Positions 1-4,335 of a DNA stretch of 6,626 nucleotides are shown here, piece by piece (the stretch's first letter is position 1; every line of letters starts with the position of its first letter). The translations under genes were made by a program, and so were the position numbers. This stretch comes from an uncultured Pseudomonadota bacterium (GTDB lineage Bacteria; Pseudomonadota; Gammaproteobacteria; Burkholderiales; Methylophilaceae). The stretch spans positions 1-6,626 of the forward strand of contig CAINWC010000063.1 in NCBI GenBank assembly GCA_903854305.1. The letters run 5' to 3'. The notes beneath the pieces are model-generated. The model worked only from the letters and a program-made list of their open reading frames with translations, made no database searches and was not told where the DNA came from.

Positions 1-90
1 GCAGTGAGTGAAAAGGATAAATGGTTATTGTTTGATATTGCAAACAGACGCACTGTGAATACGATTTACCCGGCGTTAGAGTGGGAATAA
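1..90 (+). CDS. 3' end of an unidentified protein (partial)
   Basis: Frame 1 is open from the window edge to a TAA stop at 88-90 and gives 29 residues ending in YPALEWE. The start and most of the protein lie outside the window, and I do not recognise the family from this tail (charged, with a WLLFDIANRR stretch). The stop codon overlaps the A-run that forms the left arm of the structured element beginning at 89, as expected where a gene ends directly at a terminator. That the frame is coding is inferred from being open to the edge and from its stop lying on the terminator-like element. It could be a chance open frame, because 29 codons is short. Confidence 0.55.
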   Translation, partial: AVSEKDKWLLFDIANRRTVNTIYPALEWE

Positions 91-231
91 AAAGCGGGCT
101 ATCACGTGCGAATATGGTGCTTTAGCATCTATATTCCACGTGGAGGGCCCTTCACGATGTTCAATGCGAGTTTTATTGAGCATTAGAACAGAGGGGAATG
201 CCCTTGCGGCACTGCGGTTGACCCCCTTTTT
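89..231. terminator. Structured terminator-like repeat, copy 1 (long form)
   Basis: Outer arms AAAAAGCGGG (89-98) and CCCCCTTTTT (222-231) are complementary except for one position. They enclose a hairpin at 103-142: the left arm begins CACGTG and ends GGTGC, the loop is TTTA (121-124), and the right arm runs from GCATC to CCACGTG, with one bulge on each side. A second hairpin inside the element pairs 159-167 (GTTCAATGC) with 180-189 (GCATTAGAAC, one bulge), and AGGGC (144-148) can pair with GCCCT (200-204). It lies between the plus-strand gene ending at 90 and the minus-strand DoxX gene ending at 247, and T-runs flank it on both strands, so it could terminate both. It shares its core hairpin and outer arms with 1871-1949. 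Confidence 0.65.
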
Positions 232-246
232 AATGAGAATAAACTG

Positions 247-615
247 TTATTTTTTTAAGTTATCAAGACTGCATGCCGTCACTGGATTCAGATAAAGCAT
301 AAGTAAACCGCCTGTGATGGCTAAATATTGCAATACTGGCAAATGCAGTAAAAAAGAAATAATGACGGCATAAATGGCCATGAATAATGCAAAGAACTTA
401 GTTTTGTAGCCAAAAAATAACGCTAAACCGCCAACCAACTGCACTAAAATAATCAATGGTGCGAAAACGCCGGGTAAGCCTAAGCTACCTAAACCTGCTT
501 GATATTGTTGATAACCTTCAGGGTTGCTAAATAGCCCAATTAGCAACATAGTAATTTGTAATAAAAAAACTTGAGCGAGTAAAATACGGGCAAGAGCCGT
601 TAAATAGCGTTGCAT
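247..615 (-). CDS. DoxX-family membrane protein, YqjF-like
   Basis: A 122-residue, strongly hydrophobic protein with about four membrane segments (roughly residues 8-29, 49-70, 74-92 and 95-112), the usual DoxX size and topology. The central stretch LGLPGVFAPLIILVQLVGG followed by LALFFGYKTK matches the DoxX/YqjF pattern of LP..., a GG-L-x-FG helix end and a short basic loop, then FLLH at the end of helix 3. Where E. coli YqjF has a glutamate in helix 2 (recalled from the family), this protein has Gln59. The ATG at 615 is preceded by AAGG (complement of 623-626) with a 7-nt spacer. The DoxX family includes a thiosulfate:quinone oxidoreductase subunit, but most small bacterial members have no proven reaction, so the biochemical role is unknown. 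It is likely an inner-membrane protein. The promoter should lie in the 84-bp gap shared with the divergent GNAT gene. Confidence 0.88.
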   Translation of the reverse strand: MQRYLTALARILLAQVFLLQITMLLIGLFSNPEGYQQYQAGLGSLGLPGVFAPLIILVQLVGGLALFFGYKTKFFALFMAIYAVIISFLLHLPVLQYLAITGGLLMLYLNPVTACSLDNLKK

Positions 616-699
616 AACTTAACCTTTTTTCAAAGAATTTACAAAAAATAATAGCCTGCATAATGCACTGAACATAATTATTCTGCAAGCCTATCACTT

Positions 700-1152
700 A
701 TGCTTCCACATTTAAAAAACATTAAAATCACCCATGTGCAATGGCATGACGCTGAGAAACTTCTACGTGTAGTAAGAACAGTCGTGTTTATAGATGAGCA
801 GCAGATTCCTAACAATCTAGAGTGGGACGATTTAGATGCAACAGCACAGCATCTATTGGTCACAAACGATGCGCATGAACCGATTGCATGCGCCCGACTT
901 CTTCAAAATGGCAGCGTTGGTCGTATGGCGGTTTTGAAGGCATGGCGCGGTCTTGGTGTGGGCTCTATGATGCTTAAAGAGGCCATTGAGATGCACCAGC
1001 AACAAGGCATACAAATGATTACGCTTTCGGCACAAGTGCATGCAATTCCGTTTTATGAAAAAGCAGGATTCGAGGTGATTGGCCAACCTTACCTAGATGC
1101 GGATATTCAACATGTAGATATGCGACTAATGACCGTGAAAAATGCATATTAG
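700..1152 (+). CDS. GNAT-family N-acetyltransferase, ElaA/YjcF type
   Basis: A 150-residue single-domain GNAT protein of usual length. Visible family features in order: VRTVVFIDEQQIP (about residues 25-37), the E-W-D-x-L-D-x-x-A-x-H-L segment (41-52), ARLLQNGSVGRMAVL (65-79), the acetyl-CoA pyrophosphate-binding loop R83-G-L-G-V-G88 (Q/R-x-x-G-x-G), and the motif-B region LSAQVHAIPFYEKAGF (109-124). The early VF..EQ..P and EWD..D..A.HL pattern is typical of the ElaA/YjcF subgroup rather than ribosomal-protein acetyltransferases. It should move an acetyl group from acetyl-CoA to an amine, but the substrate cannot be read from the sequence. ATG at 700 is the first usable start: an in-frame stop lies at 661-663 with no ATG, GTG or TTG between. 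No clear Shine-Dalgarno precedes it. It is divergent from the DoxX gene and 127 bp upstream of the fae-like gene. Confidence 0.9.
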   Translation: MLPHLKNIKITHVQWHDAEKLLRVVRTVVFIDEQQIPNNLEWDDLDATAQHLLVTNDAHEPIACARLLQNGSVGRMAVLKAWRGLGVGSMMLKEAIEMHQQQGIQMITLSAQVHAIPFYEKAGFEVIGQPYLDADIQHVDMRLMTVKNAY

Positions 1153-1192
1153 GCTTTATAAAAGACCGTACATTTAAGAATTAATAAGTCCT

Positions 1193-1235
1193 TTGTAAAT
1201 TGCTTAAAGACGGGCGATTCTATAAAATTGATGCA
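1193..1235 (+). promoter_or_regulatory. Candidate sigma70 promoter of the fae-like gene
   Basis: TTGCTT (1200-1205) and TAAAAT (1223-1228) are 17 nt apart, a plausible -35/-10 pair, with transcription expected to start near 1235 and a leader of about 45 nt. An alternative -10 is TATAAA at 1221-1226. The ribosome site AAGGA (1269-1273) lies 6 nt before the ATG at 1280. The -35 match is only partial, so this is a prediction; it implies the gene can be expressed independently of the upstream GNAT gene. Confidence 0.4.
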
Positions 1236-1279
1236 TTAAATTTAGTTTTATTTCATTTACCATTATTCAAGGACAATTC

Positions 1280-1822
1280 ATGTCAAAAATCACTTTAAAA
1301 GCTGGCGAAGCCACGATATACACCGAAGGTAAAGACGCTGGCGCTGCGATGCCAGAAATTCTAATCGGCAGCGTAGATGGGCCTGTAGGCCAAGCATTTG
1401 CAAATATGATGGCGCAAAACAAAGGGCATACCTCTATGTTTGCTGTGCGTGATCTTAACCAATTAGTCCGTCCAGCTTGCATGATGGTGCCAAAAGTGAC
1501 ATTGAAAGATAGCGCAAACATCGAGTTATTTGGCGGCTTGGTGCAAGCTGCGACTGCAGATGCAATTTTGGACTGTGTCATCGAAGGCATCATTCCTAAA
1601 GATCAAGTCAACGATTTGTGTATTATCAGCATGGTTTGGATTGATCCACGTGCGGCAAAAGATGAAAATCTAGATAAAGCCGACATGTATAAAAACAATT
1701 ACGAAGCGACTAAATTAGCGATTAAACGCGCATTGAATGATGAGCCAAGTATTGATGAGTTGATTGCAAATCGTCATACAATCAAACATTGTATGTGGGA
1801 AGATTCTTGGGATCAGAAATAA
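1280..1822 (+). CDS. fae: Divergent formaldehyde-activating enzyme (Fae) homologue
   Basis: A 180-residue Fae-family protein. Canonical Fae condenses formaldehyde with tetrahydromethanopterin to methylene-H4MPT in the cytoplasm. Family signatures: LIGSVDGPVGQAFANMMAQ (28-46), GHTSMFAV (49-56), VRPACMMVPKVTLKD (63-77), EGIIPKD (102-108) and NNYEATKLAIKRAL (139-152). Several expected features are changed. The A-H-I-D-L-x-I-G segment of Fae reads A-M-P-E-I-L-I-G, so Met24 replaces the active-site His (His17 in the structural literature). The FGPAQ motif reads FGGLVQ, with an extra residue and no proline. The F-I-H segment reads W-I-D. There is an insertion of about five residues near 128-136, and the C-terminus differs from canonical Fae. 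It therefore resembles a paralogue of the Fae2/Fae3 kind rather than the main enzyme. Its reaction and pterin binding are unproven. ATG at 1280 has a good ribosome site 6 nt upstream. Confidence 0.9.
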   Translation: MSKITLKAGEATIYTEGKDAGAAMPEILIGSVDGPVGQAFANMMAQNKGHTSMFAVRDLNQLVRPACMMVPKVTLKDSANIELFGGLVQAATADAILDCVIEGIIPKDQVNDLCIISMVWIDPRAAKDENLDKADMYKNNYEATKLAIKRALNDEPSIDELIANRHTIKHCMWEDSWDQK

Positions 1823-1870
1823 GCTAAAGCGTCATTGCCAAAGCATGATCAAGAAAGCAAGTGATAAATA

Positions 1871-1949
1871 AAAAAGCGGCGACCACGTGGAACAAGGTGC
1901 TTTAGCACCTTGTTCCACGGGACGACTTATGCGTTTGAGACCGCTTTTT
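1871..1949. terminator. Structured terminator-like repeat, copy 2 (short form)
   Basis: Outer arms AAAAAGCGG (1871-1879) and CCGCTTTTT (1941-1949) pair perfectly over 9 bp. Inside is a perfect 15-bp stem: CGTGGAACAAGGTGC (1886-1900), loop TTTA (1901-1904), GCACCTTGTTCCACG (1905-1919). The T-runs at either end make it a plausible rho-independent terminator on both strands. It lies between the convergent fae-like gene (stop at 1822) and yqjK (stop at 1973). It shares the GGTGCTTTAGCA core, the CACGTG entry to the stem and the A/T outer arms with the element at 89-231, so it belongs to a repeat family. Confidence 0.78.
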
Positions 1950-1972
1950 AACGTTTTTAGATTAGAAATTAT

Positions 1973-2263
1973 TTATTGTTTCATTAGCCAGCCGCGTAAA
2001 TTACGCGCAATTTCGAGCACCACAAAGCCGCGTCGCAGCCATTTTCCCAAGCGAGTTGGGCGAAGCAACGCTATTAAGGCCGCGCCACCAACCATCAAAA
2101 TGGGATGCTGTTTTACGTAGTTGACTGCGGCTATGCCAGTGTCGGCTAGCGCTATTGATTTACGCAGCGGAGCGATATTTTGCGTTAATGCAATACGCTG
2201 CTCGGCTGCTTGCAATATCAGTTGTTGCCGACGTTCAGCGAGGCGAGCTAACTTTTTATTCAT
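1973..2263 (-). CDS. yqjK: YqjK-like protein
   Basis: A 96-residue basic protein matching the YqjK-like family in layout. The N-terminal half is charged and helical, beginning MNKKLARLAERRQQLILQA; the HPILMVGGAALIALL hydrophobic segment spans about residues 53-67; and the C-terminal tail is Arg/Lys-rich. The segment is too short to be certain of a full membrane crossing, but membrane association is likely. No catalytic motif is visible and the family has no established biochemical function. The ATG at 2263 follows the yqjE stop (TGA at 2267-2269) by only 3 nt and has no clear Shine-Dalgarno, which suggests translational coupling within a yqjD-yqjE-yqjK operon. The assignment rests on the N-terminal pattern plus position behind yqjE. 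The gene ends 23 bp from the structured terminator-like element at 1871-1949. Confidence 0.8.
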   Translation of the reverse strand: MNKKLARLAERRQQLILQAAEQRIALTQNIAPLRKSIALADTGIAAVNYVKQHPILMVGGAALIALLRPTRLGKWLRRGFVVLEIARNLRGWLMKQ

Positions 2264-2266
2264 TGG

Positions 2267-2656
2267 TCAGTCAGCATCTAACTGTTGCTGGTCTTTTGAT
2301 AACTCAGCCAAACTAGCTTCAAACATTCTTGGCATGGTTTTCAATGTGCGTATCGCGAGGCCACACAGAATCGCACCAGCTAACAAAAAAATTCCCGTTA
2401 CAGCGCTTAGCACCAATATTCGGTGGGTATCCCAAAGTGCGACCACCATCAAAATGGCTAAGAATACGATACCAACACAGAGGCAAAAAAGTGACACAAA
2501 TGCCATTAGCAGTAGCGACATCAAACGTAATCGCTCTTCTTCTAAATCTGTACGAAGAAGATCAATGCGCGTATGGGCGATGGCGATAAAGGTTGCTGTC
2601 AAGTGCTTAAGCGAAGTAAACAAACCTACATCCACTTTGTTAGATTCTTCAGTCAA
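2267..2656 (-). CDS. yqjE: YqjE-like membrane protein (phage holin superfamily)
   Basis: About 129 residues: a short polar N-terminus, an amphipathic segment (FTSLKHLTATFIAIAHTRID), an acidic/basic linker (DLEEERLR), then two hydrophobic helices of about 20-25 residues (MSLLLMAFVSLFCLCVGIVF onwards, and ILVLSAVTGIFLLAGAILCG), and a polar tail. This is the YqjE / holin-like layout of the yqjDEK operon. No ATG lies in the N-terminal region. The frame extends to a TTG at 2677, which would overlap the end of yqjD by 14 bp. I chose the TTG at 2656 because it starts 7 nt after the yqjD stop and gives a conserved-looking N-terminus (TEES...). GTG at 2635 is also possible. None has a good ribosome site, so coupling to yqjD is likely. 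The molecular role is unknown. Confidence 0.82.
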   Translation of the reverse strand: MTEESNKVDVGLFTSLKHLTATFIAIAHTRIDLLRTDLEEERLRLMSLLLMAFVSLFCLCVGIVFLAILMVVALWDTHRILVLSAVTGIFLLAGAILCGLAIRTLKTMPRMFEASLAELSKDQQQLDAD

Positions 2657-2663
2657 AATCTGT

Positions 2664-2999
2664 CTAACGCCGACCAATAAGCAGGCCGATTACCAAGCCA
2701 ACTCCTGCGGAAATGCCAACAGCCTTCCATGGGTTTTCATGTACATATTCATCGGTTACCTTAGCGGCAACCTTGCTTTTTTCAACCAGTGATTCTTGTA
2801 CTTCGACCATCTTAGACTTTGCCACGGCTAGCGAGTCTTCGGCCTTGATACGTAAGCTTGCCAGCGCCTCGCCGCCCGTATTGGCGGTTGCTTTGATGAG
2901 CGCCTCGGCATCCGCAACTACCACTTTAAAGTCAGCAATTAATTGCTCTTTTGTGACGTCAGAAAAATCTGATTCAGTCGGTAAATTTCTTAAACTCAT
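2664..2999 (-). CDS. yqjD: YqjD/ElaB-family (DUF883) membrane-anchored protein
   Basis: A 111-residue protein with the DUF883 plan: a long charged helical region (about residues 15-85, with Ala/Lys/Glu repeats likely to form a coiled coil), then DEYVHENPWKAVGISAGVG and a C-terminal glycine-rich membrane helix (92-109) ending in GRR. The ENPW...G.G.G...G.L...RR ending is diagnostic. In E. coli YqjD is anchored in the inner membrane by this helix and has been reported to bind ribosomes in stationary phase; the same role here is inference. The ATG at 2999 has a strong ribosome site, AAGGAG (complement of 3008-3013), 8 nt upstream. It is the first gene of the operon with yqjE and yqjK, and a candidate promoter lies about 60 bp upstream of the ATG. 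E. coli yqjD is under stationary-phase control, but I see no distinct RpoS signature here. Confidence 0.92.
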   Translation of the reverse strand: MSLRNLPTESDFSDVTKEQLIADFKVVVADAEALIKATANTGGEALASLRIKAEDSLAVAKSKMVEVQESLVEKSKVAAKVTDEYVHENPWKAVGISAGVGLVIGLLIGRR

Positions 3000-3050
3000 T
3001 AAAATTTCTCCTTAAATTCTTGATGTTAGAAAGGGTGTTGGAATAACCTA

Positions 3051-3086
3051 TTAGTTAATTCTACCCCTTGAAATTAGGTTCATCAA
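3051..3086 (-). promoter_or_regulatory. Candidate sigma70-type promoter of yqjDEK
   Basis: Read on the minus strand, TTGATG (complement of 3081-3086) and TAGAAT (complement of 3058-3063) are exactly 17 nt apart and match the -35 and -10 consensus at 4/6 and 5/6 positions. Transcription would start near 3051, giving a leader of about 50 nt before the ATG at 2999, with the strong ribosome site inside it. It is the best promoter-like match I found by eye in the window. Confidence 0.55.
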
Positions 3087-3116
3087 TGCAAGAAATAATA
3101 GTCGCTTTACGATTCT

Positions 3117-3148
3117 ATCTCTTTGCTAAAAAACTTAGCAAATCTCTT
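3117..3148. promoter_or_regulatory. Perfect inverted repeat upstream of the yqjD promoter
   Basis: TTTGCTAA (3122-3129) and TTAGCAAA (3135-3142) form a perfect 8-bp inverted repeat around a 5-nt AAAAC spacer. Seven-base direct repeats ATCTCTT (3117-3123 and 3142-3148) flank and partly overlap it. Its centre is about 80 bp upstream of the predicted yqjD transcription start and 106 bp beyond the mutY stop. No T-run follows on either strand, so it is a weak terminator. A regulator binding site is possible, but chance in AT-rich DNA cannot be excluded. Confidence 0.3.
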
Positions 3149-3175
3149 ACTGAACACTTAGTATCCTACCGTTGA

Positions 3176-3247
3176 ATTACGTCAGTAGTTTGATATAAAA
3201 CAAATGGGATTAACATTTGCTTATTCAAAAGCTGGCTGATAGTAAAA
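3176..3247. other. Gene-free stretch between the yqjD upstream region and mutY
   Basis: The whole gap between yqjD (start at 2999) and mutY (stop at 3248) is about 248 bp. Its left part carries the yqjD ribosome site, promoter and the inverted repeat listed separately. In the remaining AT-rich stretch I see no RNA gene, strong hairpin, T-run terminator or credible small coding frame, so no clear terminator for mutY is visible. Confidence 0.5.
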
Positions 3248-4285
3248 TTAATCTTTCAGTGATTGTAATATTTTTCGCACAGGCGTGGGAATCGCCGCAC
3301 AAATCGCATCATCAACATTTATCCATCGATAGCCAGCCTCGCTTATTTTGGTCTCGTTGATTAATACAATGAGCGGCTGCGGTTGAATATGCAGCTTAAA
3401 GTGGGTGAAAGCGTGGCTAAGTCGCGGCAATGCTTCCGCGGCTTTTGTGCTGATGCCGAAGCGAGCAAAGGCTAAATCTACAAAATTTTCAGCATTCTCA
3501 GCTTCAGGAAAGCTCCATAACCCTCCCCAAATGCCAGTGGGTGGACGTCTTTCTAGCATCACTTCATCACCACGCATTAATATCAACATGGTCGTATGTT
3601 TTTCAGGAATCGTTTTACGTGGTTTGGGTGTTGGCAACTGGTGTACGCGTTGCTGTTTATGGGCTTCACAGGTGTTGATTAGAGGGCAGCTATCGCATTT
3701 TGGTTTACTTCTGGTGCAAAGTGTTGCACCCAGATCCATCAGGCCTTGCGTGTAGGCAACCATCTGTTGTTCTGGGAGAAGGTTTTCAGCACGCGCCCAC
3801 AGTTCTTTTTCAATTTTCGGATGACTAGGCCAGCCTTCTACTAAAAAGTGCCGGGCAAGCACGCGTTTCACATTGCCATCTAAAATAGTTTGAATTTGAT
3901 TGAAGGCAAATGAGGCGATTGCGGCAGCGGTAGAGCGGCCAATGCCAGAGAGTGTTTGAATGGTGTCAAAATCTTCTGGAAATTTCCCGCTATGAACCTC
4001 CATTATGGTCACGGCAGCTTTGTGTAAATTACGCGCACGTGAGTAATACCCAAGACCACTCCAATGTTGCAATACTTCTTCTTGCGTAGCCTTGGCGAGC
4101 GTTGCAATGTCAGGAAACCGCTGGATGAACTTGCTGTAATAGCCAATGACCGCCGCGACTTGTGTTTGCTGCAACATGATTTCTGACACCCATATAGCAT
4201 AAGGGTCAATGGTATTTTGCCATGGTAGATCATGTCGCCCATGCACCTTTTGCCAAGTAATCAGGCTACTTGAAAAATCAGACAT
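3248..4285 (-). CDS. mutY: Adenine DNA glycosylase MutY
   Basis: A 345-residue protein, close to the usual MutY length. It removes adenine mispaired with 8-oxoguanine (or G) in base-excision repair. Catalytic Glu35 lies in WVSEIMLQQTQV, the helix-hairpin-helix is LSGIGRSTAAAIASFAF (112-128), and catalytic Asp136 is in LDGNVKRVLAR. The [4Fe-4S] ligands C190-x6-C197-x2-C200-x5-C206 match the MutY/EndoIII pattern with no residue missing. The C-terminal NUDIX-like 8-oxoG-recognition domain starts near 230 (TTMLILMRGDEVMLERRPP, then GIWGGLWSFPE) and contains F293-T294-H295, the place of the F-S-H loop in E. coli MutY, with Thr for Ser. The ATG at 4285 has only a weak upstream AAGA. The gene follows the asmA-like gene by 50 bp on the same strand, with no convincing terminator between, so cotranscription is possible. 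All key residues are intact, so the protein is probably functional. Confidence 0.97.
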   Translation of the reverse strand: MSDFSSSLITWQKVHGRHDLPWQNTIDPYAIWVSEIMLQQTQVAAVIGYYSKFIQRFPDIATLAKATQEEVLQHWSGLGYYSRARNLHKAAVTIMEVHSGKFPEDFDTIQTLSGIGRSTAAAIASFAFNQIQTILDGNVKRVLARHFLVEGWPSHPKIEKELWARAENLLPEQQMVAYTQGLMDLGATLCTRSKPKCDSCPLINTCEAHKQQRVHQLPTPKPRKTIPEKHTTMLILMRGDEVMLERRPPTGIWGGLWSFPEAENAENFVDLAFARFGISTKAAEALPRLSHAFTHFKLHIQPQPLIVLINETKISEAGYRWINVDDAICAAIPTPVRKILQSLKD

Positions 4286-4335
4286 TTGACATTTTTCTTA
4301 AACGCTTAGCTAAGTTTTTTATAGACATGCTTAAC

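Noticed and set aside
1887..2120. Plus-strand frame starting inside the structured repeat (MEQGALAPCSTGRL...)
   Set aside because: Its first part is the translated hairpin and the rest is antisense to yqjK; there is no ribosome site or family pattern.
2121..2792. Plus-strand 223-codon open frame across yqjK, yqjE and yqjD
   Set aside because: It runs antisense through three recognisable genes, is Ser/Ala/Asn/Lys-rich without any domain pattern, and has no ribosome site. It is a shadow of the minus-strand genes.
3086..3175. Small plus-strand frame of 29 codons starting MQEIIVALRF
   Set aside because: It is short, overlaps the predicted yqjD promoter, has only a weak AGG upstream and no recognisable features. 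Probably chance.
4301..4320. CTTAGCTAAG palindrome followed by a T-run between asmA-like gene and mutY
   Set aside because: The T-run is on the plus strand, where no gene ends, and the palindrome has almost no loop, so it is not a useful terminator for the minus-strand genes.
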